Positions 51,568-60,675 of a DNA stretch of 64,000 nt are shown piece by piece. The DNA is taken from assembly GCF_016595415.1 (NCBI RefSeq), contig NZ_JAENIO010000009.1:1-64000 (forward strand), in the 5' to 3' direction. The stretch is from Roseibacillus ishigakijimensis. GTDB taxonomy: Bacteria; Verrucomicrobiota; Verrucomicrobiia; Verrucomicrobiales; Akkermansiaceae. A program made the translations under genes and the position numbers. How positions within the stretch are numbered: position 1 is the first letter of the stretch; each line of letters opens with the position of its first letter. The notes under the pieces are model-generated. The model searched no databases, was not told the origin of the DNA, and was given only the letters and a program-made list of their open reading frames with translations.

Positions 51568-52218
51568 TTATTTCTTTAGCTTGAGCTTCTCCAGCTTGGG
51601 CTTGATCACGTATTGGCAGTAACCTTGGCTCTTGTTCTGGAAGTAGTAATCCTGGTGCTCTTCCGGTGCGAGGTAGAATTTTTCGGCTTTGCGCACTTGG
51701 GTCACGATGGGTTTGTCGAACTCCTTCTGGGCGTTTTGCAGGGATGCTTCCACCACGGCTTTATTCTCGTCCTCGTGATAAAATATCGCGGAGGCATACT
51801 GGGGACCGACGTCATTGCCCTGCCGGTTGAGAGTGGTCGGGTCGTGGGCCGCCCAGAACCAGGCCAAGGCATCGCCGAGGGAAAGCACTTCCGGATTGTA
51901 AACCACCCGGACGACCTCGATGTGTCCGGTCTTTTTGCCACAGACTTCCTCGTAGGTGGGGTCGGCCACGTGGCCGCCGGTGAAGCCCGCAACCACCGAG
52001 TGGACTCCTTCCAATTGTTGGAAGACGGCCTCCACACACCAGTAGCATCCCCCGCCCAGCGTGATCATTTTGTAGCCCTCCGGGACGCCCTCCTTGTCAT
52101 TGAAATCGCTTTTGAGCTTCACCTCGGCGGGGGCCGGGCCGGTCTGGGCGGCCGGCTCGCAGGAGGCGAAGCCGAGCAGGGAGAGGAAAGTGAGCAGGTG
52201 AGTGAGGACAGATTTCAT
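51568..52218 (-). CDS. msrA: Peptide-methionine (S)-S-oxide reductase, lipoprotein form
   Basis: Methionine sulfoxide reductase of 216 residues that repairs oxidised methionine in proteins. A signal peptide with lipobox GFASC (Cys20) predicts a lipid-anchored envelope enzyme. The catalytic site is GGGCYWCVEAVFQQLEGV with Cys58; GYTGGH in most MsrAs reads GFTGGHVADPTYEEVCG here. HDPTTLNRQGNDVGPQYASAIFYH is the second signature. No MsrB domain is fused. It has its own terminator. Confidence 0.94.
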   Translation of the reverse strand: MKSVLTHLLTFLSLLGFASCEPAAQTGPAPAEVKLKSDFNDKEGVPEGYKMITLGGGCYWCVEAVFQQLEGVHSVVAGFTGGHVADPTYEEVCGKKTGHIEVVRVVYNPEVLSLGDALAWFWAAHDPTTLNRQGNDVGPQYASAIFYHEDENKAVVEASLQNAQKEFDKPIVTQVRKAEKFYLAPEEHQDYYFQNKSQGYCQYVIKPKLEKLKLKK

Positions 52219-52328
52219 AGAGAGAAAAAACTAGGCCAGACTACGAGGAGGGAAAGCGCTTTTTTGCGATCGAAAATTGGGAGGAGAATAATCTTGAGCA
52301 AAGGGCGATCTTTCCGAAAGCAAGGGGC

Positions 52329-52622
52329 ATGGACACACGCGTATTTGTTCCCGAAAATCAGCCTCCCGCGACCATCAAGGAAGTTCTCTTTGCTTTGAAA
52401 GAACAGAAGCTTCCCGTGCGCCACGACAAGCAGAACTGGGGCGACTGGTTGGTCTTCGAGCGGGCGGAGACGGTGATTTCCATTGACTCCCAGCGTGGTT
52501 TGGCCAGCTCGGCCACCATTGAAGAGGCCGAGGGGGAAGACGAAATCGCGGGCAAAATCATCGCGGCCTTTCGCCAGCTGGGCTGGGAAGGGGAGGACGA
52601 GGACGGTCGCTTCCAGCTCTAG
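52329..52622 (+). CDS. Uncharacterised 97-residue acidic protein
   Basis: Small soluble protein of 97 residues, acidic at the end (EGEDEDGRFQL). MDTRVFVPENQPPATIKEVLFALKEQKLPVRHDKQNWGDWLVFERAETVISIDSQ suggests an alpha/beta fold. No signal, membrane segment or known motif. Good codon composition and open-frame position between two genes support translation. A cotranscribed membrane protein gene starts 58 bases downstream. Confidence 0.6.
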   Translation: MDTRVFVPENQPPATIKEVLFALKEQKLPVRHDKQNWGDWLVFERAETVISIDSQRGLASSATIEEAEGEDEIAGKIIAAFRQLGWEGEDEDGRFQL

Positions 52623-52680
52623 CCGGGGAAAAATCCAAACCAAAAGGGGGCGGAGCTTCGTTGCAGCAGACAACGAGGTG

Positions 52681-53250
52681 ATGAAGAAACGGAGTCTACG
52701 ATGGCCCAATGGGTGGCAGGGCCTTTTGCTGGTCTTGCTGTTGGGCTCTCTGGTGTTCCTGATAGCCCGAGTGGTGAAGGTGGCGGGGACGGAGCGGCTC
52801 TATGAAAGCCGGACTGTTTTGCGATTGAATCTGGCTCCGGATGAGGAGATGGACTGGGGGCATGAGCGCTTGGTGGTGCGCTCGGATGAGGTGTTGCTCC
52901 CCGTGGTCGAGGATTTTTCTCTTTCGGAAAGGTGGTCGCTTTCCGAAACTGCGGCTTTGCGCCTGTTGCGCGAGCGGACCCAGGTGCAAAAATCTGAAAA
53001 AGGAGGGAACCGTTTGCTCATTGTGGTGCGCGCACCAGATGCTCGCTTGACTCGTGATTTGGTTGCGGCCATTGGCGAGAGTTACCGGAATGTTCTGATT
53101 GAGAGGGGGCTGAAGCGAGAAAAAAGGGCTTTGGATGCCTTGGAGCGAGAACTGGCCGAACAGAGAGATCAAGTCGCCCGAAAGCGGGAGAGGCTGGATG
53201 TCTTATTGCGTGAAATACAGGAAAAAAACGGCCAGAACGGGGGATTGTAG
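52681..53250 (+). CDS. Wzz-like single-pass membrane protein with coiled coil
   Basis: Protein of 189 residues. One transmembrane helix (about 12-33, GLLLVLLLGSLVFLIARVV) is followed by a domain (40-135) resembling the N-terminal part of Wzz/chain-length determinants: LYESRTVLRLN, TQVQKSEKGGNRLLIVVRAPDARLTRDLVAAIGESYR. A coiled coil (140-185) ends the protein. Full-length Wzz proteins have a second transmembrane helix, which is missing here. No polysaccharide gene is adjacent. It could be a truncated or minimal relative. Confidence 0.55.
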   Translation: MKKRSLRWPNGWQGLLLVLLLGSLVFLIARVVKVAGTERLYESRTVLRLNLAPDEEMDWGHERLVVRSDEVLLPVVEDFSLSERWSLSETAALRLLRERTQVQKSEKGGNRLLIVVRAPDARLTRDLVAAIGESYRNVLIERGLKREKRALDALERELAEQRDQVARKRERLDVLLREIQEKNGQNGGL

Positions 53251-53303
53251 AGGCCTTGGCAGGCAAGCCTGGAAGAGAGTGAGTCAGTAGAAGCATCGAT
53301 TTT

Positions 53304-53343
53304 GGAGAAGTCGGTGAGGGTTGTTGACTAACCGACTTTCTCC
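53304..53343 (+). promoter_or_regulatory. Hairpin between the Wzz-like gene and sucA
   Basis: GGAGAAGTCGGT (53304-53315) pairs with ACCGACTTTCTCC (53331-53343) with a one-base bulge and a 15-base loop. No U-tract follows. It lies 67 bases before the sucA ATG and may be a leader structure or a weak terminator of the upstream gene. Confidence 0.45.
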
Positions 53344-53409
53344 CCTTACGACTACGGGGTCCCCGGCGTGCGGTGTTTGCCGGGATTTCAGCCTCCTCTA
53401 CCCTATCTC

Positions 53410-56214
53410 ATGAGTTCTTCTGTTTCGGCGCGTTTGAATGCCAACCTTCTGGACGAGAATTACGAACGTTGGCTCGCGGATCCACGCTCGGTGGACAGCA
53501 CGTGGGCCGCATTTTTTGAAGGATTCGAACTCGGGGTGGTCCAGGCCAAGCCCAAGCCCGGAGAAGAACCGGCGGCGGCCTCAAGCACGGGTCCGGCCAA
53601 TGGCGCTTCAGCGGTCGGGGCCGACCTCGATGGGGACCACAATCTCAACTTCCTCGGCCGGGTGGTGAGCCTGGTTTACAACTACCGGACCTTGGGCCAC
53701 ACCCAGGCGGCGATTAATCCCCTGGACGAGGAGCCGACCGTGAATCCCCGTCTCCAGCTCGATCGTTTTGGTATCGGCGAGTCCGACCTCGACCGGTCGG
53801 CCGCGACCCAATTTTTCCGCAAAGGGGAAGAGATGACCCTGCGGGAAATGGTCGCCGCGCTGAAGGATACCTACTCGGGCTCAATCGGCTTCGAGTTCAT
53901 GCACATCCACAATACCGAAATCCGCAATTGGATCCGGGAGCGCATTGAACACCGCAACGAGCGCGAGGGAATGAGCAAGGAGCAGCAGGCGCAAGCCTTG
54001 CGCTGGCTCTTCGAAGCGGAGATTTTCGAGCAATTTGTGGGCAAGCGTTTCCTAGGAGAAAAGCGCTTTTCGCTGGAAGGGGGAGAGGGCGTGATGGTTC
54101 TTCTCAACCGCATCCTGCAGCTTTGCCCGACGCAAGGGGTGAAGGAAATCGAGATGGGAATGGCTCATCGGGGTCGCCTCAATGTGCTCGCCAATTTTGT
54201 CCGCAAGTCCATTCGCACTCTTCTCTATGAGTTCACGCCCAATTACGTGCCCGATCTGGTGGCGGGAGATGGAGATGTGAAGTATCACCTGGGTTATGAG
54301 AGTGTTCGCGAAGTGGCGGATGGCAAGGTGCGCGTCAATCTAGCGGCCAATCCCAGTCACCTCGAGGCTGTGAATGCGGTGGTGGAGGGCAAGGCCCGCG
54401 CACGCCAGCGTCTGATTGGTGATGACGGGGTGAAGACGGATCGCACGCAGGTTTTGCCTTTGCTTTTGCACGGAGATGCCGCTTTCGCGGGACAAGGCTC
54501 GGTGGCCGAGGTGCTCAACCTTTCCCAGCTTCCCGGTTACCGCACCGGAGGCACCATTCACCTCATTATCAACAACCAGATTGGTTTCACCACCATGCCG
54601 GCGGATGCGCGGTCTTCGAGCTACGCGACCGATGTGGCCAAGATGATCGAGGCCCCCATCCTGCACGTTAATGGAGAGAAGCCGGAAGAGCTCTGGTGGG
54701 CTGCCCAGTTTGCCCTCGAGTTTCGCCAAAAGTGGGGTCGGGACATCGTCATCGATATGCTTTGTTACCGTCGCCAGGGTCACAATGAGACCGATCAGGC
54801 GGCGTTCACCCAACCGCACATTTACCGCAAGCTCGATGAGCGCAAGACTGCCGGACAGCTTTATCGCGAGGAGTTGGCGGCGAGCCAAGCCGTCAGCGAA
54901 GAGGAGGCCAAGGCCCTGCACGACAAGATTTGGAACCGTCTCGAGGAAGGTTACGAGGAAATGCGCCGACTGGAAGAAGAGGGCGAGCGCACGGTCTTCA
55001 GTGGTTCGACTGCGGTGGAGCAGGAGGCTTACAAGCACGATACCGTGATGACCGGAGTTTCCGAAGAAGTGCTCAAGAAGGTGGGTCACGTGCTGACCGA
55101 CATCCCGGCTGACTTCAATTTGCACCCGACCCTCAAGAAGCGCTTCGTGCCCCGGCGGGCTCAGGCCATGGCCGAGGGCGAAGGCATCGATTGGGCCTTG
55201 GCGGAATCTCTGGCATGGGGGTCTTTGCTCTTGGAGGGCTACCCGGTCCGCTTGTCGGGGCAGGATTGTCGCCGGGGAACTTTCAGCCAGCGGCATGCCG
55301 TCTTTTACGACCACAATACGCGTGAACGCTACACGCCGCTCAAGAATCTGGGGGAAAATCAAGCTAAGTTCTGTGTCTACAACAGTCTGCTCTCCGAGGC
55401 TGCCGTGCTGGGATTCGATTACGGCTACTCGCTGGGCTGCGACAAAATGCTTATCATGTGGGAGGCCCAGTTTGGTGATTTCGCCAACGGGGCCCAGGTG
55501 ATTATCGACCAGTTCATTGCCTCCGCCGAGTCAAAGTGGCAAACGCCCACCGACTTGGTGATGCTTCTGCCGCATGGTTATGAAGGGATGGGGCCGGAGC
55601 ACTCCAGTGCCCGTCTGGAGCGCTTCCTGCAGTTGTGTGCCGAGAAGAACATGGTGGTGGGGAACTTCACCACCCCGGCGCAATACTTCCATGCCTTGCG
55701 CCGGCAAAAATTGCGTGGCTTCCGCAAGCCTCTCATTCTGATGACTCCCAAGAGTCTGCTGACCAAGCCAGAGGCGGTTTCCACCCTGGCCGAGTTGAGT
55801 GAAGGCACGTCCTTCCACGAGGTCATTGGTGATGCCGAGATGGAGAAGAAGCCCGCCGAGGTGGAGCGCGTGATTTTTTGCTCGGGCAAAGTGTATTACG
55901 ACTTGTTGGAGTACCGCGCCAAGCAGGGCATCGACAACGCCGCCATCGTGCGCGTGGAGCAAATTTACCCCTACGACGAAGAGTCAATCCGGAACGCGAC
56001 CAAATCCTACACCAACAATACCAAGTGGGTGTGGTGTCAGGAGGAGCCGCTCAACATGGGCGCCTGGACCTTCATCGGACCGCGCCTGGAAGAGACCTTC
56101 GACAGCCGCATCCGCTACGCTGGCCGTGATCGTGCTTCCAGCCCGGCGGCGGGCTCCAAGGCGATGCACAAGCGGGAGCAGGCGATGCTCGTGGAAGGGG
56201 CCTTCGAAGTTTAA
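53410..56214 (+). CDS. sucA: 2-oxoglutarate dehydrogenase E1 component
   Basis: Thiamine diphosphate-dependent dehydrogenase of 934 residues in the TCA cycle. The N-terminal [28 protein letters not shown] is the E1o segment that contacts E2. [17 protein letters not shown] and [41 protein letters not shown] bind TPP, and the transketolase-like C-terminal domain has [19 protein letters not shown]. The ATG at 53410 is used because [14 protein letters not shown] is homologous; 14 upstream in-frame codons are not. It is 13 bases before sucB. Confidence 0.96.
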   Translation: MSSSVSARLNANLLDENYERWLADPRSVDSTWAAFFEGFELGVVQAKPKPGEEPAAASSTGPANGASAVGADLDGDHNLNFLGRVVSLVYNYRTLGHTQAAINPLDEEPTVNPRLQLDRFGIGESDLDRSAATQFFRKGEEMTLREMVAALKDTYSGSIGFEFMHIHNTEIRNWIRERIEHRNEREGMSKEQQAQALRWLFEAEIFEQFVGKRFLGEKRFSLEGGEGVMVLLNRILQLCPTQGVKEIEMGMAHRGRLNVLANFVRKSIRTLLYEFTPNYVPDLVAGDGDVKYHLGYESVREVADGKVRVNLAANPSHLEAVNAVVEGKARARQRLIGDDGVKTDRTQVLPLLLHGDAAFAGQGSVAEVLNLSQLPGYRTGGTIHLIINNQIGFTTMPADARSSSYATDVAKMIEAPILHVNGEKPEELWWAAQFALEFRQKWGRDIVIDMLCYRRQGHNETDQAAFTQPHIYRKLDERKTAGQLYREELAASQAVSEEEAKALHDKIWNRLEEGYEEMRRLEEEGERTVFSGSTAVEQEAYKHDTVMTGVSEEVLKKVGHVLTDIPADFNLHPTLKKRFVPRRAQAMAEGEGIDWALAESLAWGSLLLEGYPVRLSGQDCRRGTFSQRHAVFYDHNTRERYTPLKNLGENQAKFCVYNSLLSEAAVLGFDYGYSLGCDKMLIMWEAQFGDFANGAQVIIDQFIASAESKWQTPTDLVMLLPHGYEGMGPEHSSARLERFLQLCAEKNMVVGNFTTPAQYFHALRRQKLRGFRKPLILMTPKSLLTKPEAVSTLAELSEGTSFHEVIGDAEMEKKPAEVERVIFCSGKVYYDLLEYRAKQGIDNAAIVRVEQIYPYDEESIRNATKSYTNNTKWVWCQEEPLNMGAWTFIGPRLEETFDSRIRYAGRDRASSPAAGSKAMHKREQAMLVEGAFEV

Positions 56215-56227
56215 CGAATCAGAAAAG

Positions 56228-57712
56228 ATGGCAGAGGAAGTGAAAATACCGCCGTTTGGCGAGTCGATTACCACCGCAAATGTGTCCCGTTGGCATGTGT
56301 CCGACGGCGATGAAGTGAAGAAGGGCGATACGTTGGTTTCGCTCGAAACCGACAAGGTCTCGCAAGAGCTGGAAGCGGAGTCCAGCGGGGTGATTAAAAT
56401 CCTCGTGCAAGAGGATGAAGAGGTGGAAGTGGGAGCGGTGATCGCGGAAATCGACGCCTCTGCCACTGGTGAGGGCGGGAGCCCGGATAGCGCCGCCCCC
56501 GCGCAAGAGGAGACTTCAGCCCCGGAGGCCCCGGCAGCGTCCGCCAACAAAGATGCCGATGCCGGCGGAACGGGTGAGACTCATGAGGTGACCATCCCTT
56601 CTTTTGGTGATTCCATCACTACGGCCAGTATTGCGGCTTGGAAGGTGAAATCCGGCGACACGGTGGCCAAGGGCGATATTCTCGTGAGTCTGGAAAGTGA
56701 CAAGGTGTCCCAAGACTTGGAGTCCGAGTATGCAGGCACGATCGAGTTGCTCGTCGAGGAGGATGAAGATGTCGAGATCGGTGCGGTCATTGCTCGCATC
56801 ACCGAAGGAGCTGGCGGAGCCGCGCAGAGCGCCCCGTCCGCAGAATCTGCGTCGGCCAAGAAAGAGAGCAGCAGCGGGGAATCCAAAGCCACCCCTGCGG
56901 CGAAGTCCGAAGCGCAACCCGCCGCCAAGGCGAGCGAAGCTCCCCGGCAGAAGCCCAATTTGGGCACTGCGGCGCCTCCCTCCTCCCAGTCGGCCGGCGA
57001 GCCGGTGCGCGAGGGGCGGGCTACTCGCAAGAAGATGAGCATGCTGCGCCGTAAGATTGCCCAGCACCTCGTCAATGCCCAGCAAACGGCCGCTATCCTT
57101 TCGACTTTCAACGAAGTCGACATGACCGCCATCATGAAGCTGCGCAAGGAAGTGCAGGAAGACTTCGTGGCCAAGCATGGGGTGAAGCTCGGCTTCATGT
57201 CGCTCTTTACCAAAGCGGTGGTTAATGCCCTGAAGAACAACCCCGGCATTCGTTCCTTTATCGAGGGCAATGAGATTATCGAAAATGATTTCTACGATAT
57301 CGGCATTGCGGTGGGCACGGAAAAGGGTCTCGTTGTTCCGGTCATCCGGGATTGCGATGAGAAGAACTTTGCCGAGATCGAGCAGGCCATTGCCGATGCG
57401 GCTAAAAAGGCTAAGGACGGCACAATGCAGATCGAGGATTTGCAGGGTGGGGTCTTCACCATTTCCAATGGCGGGGTCTATGGTTCTCTCCTCAGCACGC
57501 CCATCTTGAATCCGCCCCAGAGCGGTATTCTCGGCATGCACACCATCCAGCAACGTCCGGTGGCGGTTGACGGCAAGGTCGAGATTCGTCCCATGATGTA
57601 TCTCGCCCTCAGCTACGACCACCGTATTGTGGATGGCAAGGAGGCGGTGACCTTCCTGATCGATGTCAAAAACAGTCTCGAGAATCCCGCCCGCCTCCTG
57701 CTGGAGTGCTAA
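56228..57712 (+). CDS. sucB: 2-oxoglutarate dehydrogenase E2 (dihydrolipoyl succinyltransferase), two lipoyl domains
   Basis: E2 core of 494 residues. Two lipoyl domains lie in tandem: the first (about 1-78) with the lipoylated Lys in [12 protein letters not shown], the second (about 119-195) with [13 protein letters not shown] long Ala/Ser/Glu/Pro-rich linker (about 196-270) leads straight to the catalytic domain, beginning [20 protein letters not shown] and containing [13 protein letters not shown]. The peripheral subunit-binding domain that usually holds E3 is not visible in the linker. No lpd (E3) gene follows; the operon ends in a terminator. Confidence 0.93.
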   Translation: MAEEVKIPPFGESITTANVSRWHVSDGDEVKKGDTLVSLETDKVSQELEAESSGVIKILVQEDEEVEVGAVIAEIDASATGEGGSPDSAAPAQEETSAPEAPAASANKDADAGGTGETHEVTIPSFGDSITTASIAAWKVKSGDTVAKGDILVSLESDKVSQDLESEYAGTIELLVEEDEDVEIGAVIARITEGAGGAAQSAPSAESASAKKESSSGESKATPAAKSEAQPAAKASEAPRQKPNLGTAAPPSSQSAGEPVREGRATRKKMSMLRRKIAQHLVNAQQTAAILSTFNEVDMTAIMKLRKEVQEDFVAKHGVKLGFMSLFTKAVVNALKNNPGIRSFIEGNEIIENDFYDIGIAVGTEKGLVVPVIRDCDEKNFAEIEQAIADAAKKAKDGTMQIEDLQGGVFTISNGGVYGSLLSTPILNPPQSGILGMHTIQQRPVAVDGKVEIRPMMYLALSYDHRIVDGKEAVTFLIDVKNSLENPARLLLEC

Positions 57713-57742
57713 GGGGGCTTCTTAAGGAGAAAAGCGTTTTCC

Positions 57743-57779
57743 ATACCCGCTCCGATTCGTCGGTGGCGGGTATTTTTTT
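57743..57779 (+). terminator. Intrinsic terminator of sucA-sucB
   Basis: ATACCCGC (57743-57750) and GCGGGTAT (57766-57773) form a perfect 8-bp stem followed by a run of seven T. It lies 30 bases after the sucB stop. Confidence 0.88.
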
Positions 57780-57803
57780 GGGTGCGGGAGCAAGGCTTTT
57801 CCG

Positions 57804-58781
57804 TCAGGTGAGCTTGAGGCTGGCTAAGTCCTGGGAGTCGACGAGACCGAGGACTTCGGTGGAGTCGGCAGCAAGCACGATGAGGTCGTCGATGTTTCGC
57901 TCGGCCACCAAGCGCACGGCCTCGGCCGCTAGCGCGGTGGCGGCGATCGTGATAGGGCGGGGAGTCATGAGCGTGGAGACGGGCCGGGCCCCGATGTCGG
58001 GTCGGGTCTGAAAAGAGCGGGCAAAGTCGCCGTGGGTAAAGATGCCAGCCAGGGTGCGATCGGCGTTGAGAATGACCGCAGCGCCCGATTTGGCGCGGGT
58101 CATGGCGTTGAGGGCCTCGAAGACGGTGTTGTCGGGAGCGACAATTGCGAGTCGTTCTCCGGTGCGCATGATATCGCCCACGGTGGTGAGGAGGGCACGA
58201 CCGAGGGAGCCACCGGGATGGAACTGGGCAAAATCCTCGGCCGTGAAGCCCCGGGCACTCATCAGGGCCATTGCGAGGGCGTCTCCCGCTACCAGCATGG
58301 TCGTCGAGGAAGAGGTGGGGGCAAGCTCCAGCGGACAAGCTTCCCGGGGCACGGAGGTATCGAGGAGATGGTCGGCGTGGACGGCCAGGGTGGATTGCTT
58401 TTTGCCGGTCAGGGCGAGGAGAGTGCCCGAGCGGCGTTTGAGGTAGGGCAGGAGATTGAGCAGTTCGTTCGTTTCGCCGGAGTAAGAGAGGGCGATGACG
58501 GCGTCACCTTCCGCAAGGAGGCCCAGGTCGCCATGGAGGGCGTTCTGGGAGTGGAGAACGACGGCGGGCGAGCCGGTGGAGGTGAGGGTGGCGGCGATTT
58601 TGTGAGCGATGTTTCCCGATTTTCCGATCCCAACGAGGACAATTTTTTTTCCCTCTGAGAGAACCGCCAGCAAGCTGTCAATGGCGTCATTGAAGGAGGA
58701 GTCGAGCCGCTTCTCGAAAGCTTGCAAGGCTTCGCTTTCCAGTCGGATGACTTGGCGGGCAGTGGTCAGGTGGTCGCTCAC
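57804..58781 (-). CDS. kdsD: Arabinose-5-phosphate isomerase (KpsF/GutQ family)
   Basis: Enzyme of 325 residues that converts ribulose 5-phosphate to arabinose 5-phosphate for KDO synthesis. The SIS domain (about 35-185) has VLVGIGKSGNIAHKIAATLTSTG and ALSYSGETNELLNLLP. Two CBS domains (about 200-325) follow FHPGGSLGRALL, giving the KdsD architecture. Its presence supports an LPS outer membrane. The start is a GTG at 58781. Convergent with sucB across a terminator. Confidence 0.92.
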   Translation of the reverse strand: MSDHLTTARQVIRLESEALQAFEKRLDSSFNDAIDSLLAVLSEGKKIVLVGIGKSGNIAHKIAATLTSTGSPAVVLHSQNALHGDLGLLAEGDAVIALSYSGETNELLNLLPYLKRRSGTLLALTGKKQSTLAVHADHLLDTSVPREACPLELAPTSSSTTMLVAGDALAMALMSARGFTAEDFAQFHPGGSLGRALLTTVGDIMRTGERLAIVAPDNTVFEALNAMTRAKSGAAVILNADRTLAGIFTHGDFARSFQTRPDIGARPVSTLMTPRPITIAATALAAEAVRLVAERNIDDLIVLAADSTEVLGLVDSQDLASLKLT

Positions 58782-58843
58782 GGAAGCTGGAGTCTACGCC
58801 AGCAAGGAGGCGCTGGCAAAGGGAGCCTTGGTCTTAACGGGAT

Positions 58844-58870
58844 AAAAAAACGCGTCGGTGAGGACGCGTT
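58844..58870 (-). terminator. Intrinsic terminator of the third PEP-CTERM gene
   Basis: AACGCGTC (58849-58856) and GACGCGTT (58863-58870) form a perfect 8-bp stem with a six-base loop; on the minus strand a seven-T tract follows. It separates the PEP-CTERM gene from kdsD. Confidence 0.88.
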
Positions 58871-58902
58871 GGGAGGGGGTGAGGGCGAGGAGGGTGGTCA
58901 CT

Positions 58903-59628
58903 TTAGCCTTTGCGGCGGCGCAGCAGCAAGGCACTGCCGGCCAGTGCGAGGAGAGCGGTCGAGCTGGGCTCGGGCACGACGCTGAGGGAGAAGCCGTTGA
59001 GGGCAAAATAGCGGTTGCCGTTTTCGCTCACCACAAAGGAGACCTCGTCGGTGACCCCATCGGTCACAAAAGCGGTTTGCAGGAAGGGAACACTGCCGGT
59101 GCTGCTGGTGCGGGCTTCGCCAGCGCCGTTGTAGACGGTAGTGCCGGTGAAAATCGGGCTCCCCGCGTAGTTGACGGTGAGGGTGGAGCTTTGGCCGATG
59201 TTGTCCCCAATGCCATACATTGTCAGGGTCGCGGTTTGTCCAGCTCCCAGAGCAGCCAGGCCCGCAATCGTGATGGTGGGAGTGGCACCGGGCAGGCCGT
59301 TGGTGTCGACGTAGAGGTAGCCCTCCAGAATGGGGGTATTGTCCGTCCAGGCGGCGGCTCCGGCGGCGGATACGCTGGTGGCCTGGCCCGAGGCTGTCAC
59401 GGTGAAGGCTCCGAAAGTGGTGGAGTTGAGATCGCTAAAGGGGGCGGCAGTCGTGCCCGAGCGCTGCTCGAAGGCTCCTCCGGTCTCGAGGTTGGCATCG
59501 TTGGCCTGATAATCGGCATAGCTCGTTGCCACGGAATTGTTGTTGCGAGTGAAGTCGATCGCCATGGAAGCTCCCTGGACTTGAGGGAGAAGGGCTGGCA
59601 AGAGAACAAAAGAGAACGGGATTTTCAT
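58903..59628 (-). CDS. PEP-CTERM sorting-domain protein
   Basis: Secreted protein of 241 residues. Signal peptide MKIPFSFVLLPALLPQVQGA; a Thr/Ser/Ala/Gly-rich beta-type body (ASGQATSVSAAGAAAW, LGAGQTATLTMYGIGDN) follows with no enzyme motif. The C-terminal tag is canonical: VVPEPSSTALLALAGSALLLRRRKG, i.e. VPEPSS, hydrophobic helix, basic end. Expected to be surface sorted by exosortase. Its terminator and a 168-base upstream gap make it monocistronic. Confidence 0.87.
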   Translation of the reverse strand: MKIPFSFVLLPALLPQVQGASMAIDFTRNNNSVATSYADYQANDANLETGGAFEQRSGTTAAPFSDLNSTTFGAFTVTASGQATSVSAAGAAAWTDNTPILEGYLYVDTNGLPGATPTITIAGLAALGAGQTATLTMYGIGDNIGQSSTLTVNYAGSPIFTGTTVYNGAGEARTSSTGSVPFLQTAFVTDGVTDEVSFVVSENGNRYFALNGFSLSVVPEPSSTALLALAGSALLLRRRKG

Positions 59629-59796
59629 GGGTGTTTGCGAATGGAATGGTTTGAGACGCCCCCGTAAACCGGAGGGGAGTCTTCTCTTCCAGAATAGCTG
59701 TTCCGTCGAAAAGGCAATGGTTAAGACGGGTTTCCCTGTTGAATTGCGCTAGGGATACAGCGTCAGGGCCAGTCCTTGCCCACTGCAGGCCCGGTA

Positions 59797-60510
59797 TCAG
59801 AGGGCAAGCAAAGCGCGTTGTGCCAGGAGACTGATGAGAAGGGCCCAGCCGAAGCTGAGGAAGGTGCCGATGATGATGTATTCGGTGATTTTCCGCTGGC
59901 TGGGATCCTTGATGTCACCGAAGCGGAGAATGGACTTGGCGGCCACCAGAAAGCCGATGCCGGCGGGCTGGCCTGCGATGATGAAGAGAAAAACCAGGGC
60001 TCGTTCGAGATAACCGATGATTTTTCCGCCGTCGGTGAGACCATTCAGCTCTTCGCCGATTTCCTTTGCAAAGGGTTTGACGGTGAGGCTGATGACCATT
60101 CCGCCCACCGGGATGAGGAGGAGGTAAACGGAGAGGAAGACGAGTGCTTGGGAGTAGAGCTGGAGAAAGGGAGGGGGAAAATTCGCCCAGAGCGTCCCCT
60201 TGATAGGGAAGAAGAGAGCCAACCAGGCGATGACGGCGAGGTGCGCGGCCTGATCGAGGAGGAAGGTGCGGAGGTTGTTCTGCAGATGGCGCACTTTGTA
60301 GGAATCGATGGCGTAATGGGTGAAGAAAATAACGAGGAGGGCGCTGATTTGCAGACGGCCGAGAAGGAGGAGGGAGAGTCCGGTGACGATGGCAACGTGC
60401 TTGAGCAGGACTTGCGGTTTTTCTTTAGTCCGTGCCATTTGGTCGCTCTGTAAGAGAAAATCTCCCAAGAGGTGCCCGGCGAGAAGGGCGAGAAAAGTGA
60501 AGAGAGTCAT
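59797..60510 (-). CDS. DUF3307 membrane protein
   Basis: Membrane protein of 237 residues with about six hydrophobic segments. The N-terminal LAGHLLGDFLLQSDQMARTKEKPQVLLKHVAIV is the DUF3307 signature; YAIDSYKVRHL also fits. Function unknown. It lies downstream of the SatD-like gene on the same strand, separated by 165 bases that hold the 28-bp repeat array, so the array is in its promoter or leader position. SatD-like and DUF3307 genes are, to my knowledge, often adjacent in Bacteroidetes. Confidence 0.82.
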   Translation of the reverse strand: MTLFTFLALLAGHLLGDFLLQSDQMARTKEKPQVLLKHVAIVTGLSLLLLGRLQISALLVIFFTHYAIDSYKVRHLQNNLRTFLLDQAAHLAVIAWLALFFPIKGTLWANFPPPFLQLYSQALVFLSVYLLLIPVGGMVISLTVKPFAKEIGEELNGLTDGGKIIGYLERALVFLFIIAGQPAGIGFLVAAKSILRFGDIKDPSQRKITEYIIIGTFLSFGWALLISLLAQRALLAL

Positions 60511-60543
60511 GGGCGGGGCTTCAGGTCAGGATGAATGGAGAAG

Positions 60544-60672
60544 GCAAAACCTTGTTCTTGTTTCTTGAAAGCAATTGATTTCGGTTGCTTTTTGAAAAGC
60601 AATCGATTTCGTTTGCAATTCAAAAGGCAAATGATTTCGTTTGCAATTCAAAAGGCAAATGATTTCGTTTGC
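60544..60672. repeat. Tandem 28-bp repeat array of GCAAA/TTTGC palindromes
   Basis: Copies begin at 60571, 60599, 60627 and 60655 with a strict 28-base period; the last is cut after 18 bases. Each core reads GCAAATGATTTCGTTTGC or a close variant, whose ends GCAAA and TTTGC are complementary, followed by a 10-base linker (AATTCAAAAG in copies 2 and 3). Copies 3 and 4 have identical cores. A degenerate further copy may occupy 60544-60570. The array starts 3 bases past the SatD-like stop and precedes the DUF3307 gene. It looks like iterated operator sites. Confidence 0.85.
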
Positions 60673-60675
60673 ATT

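Noticed and set aside
60571-60672. Tandem repeats as a CRISPR array
   Set aside because: The 28-base units are contiguous, with no variable spacers, and no cas genes are near.
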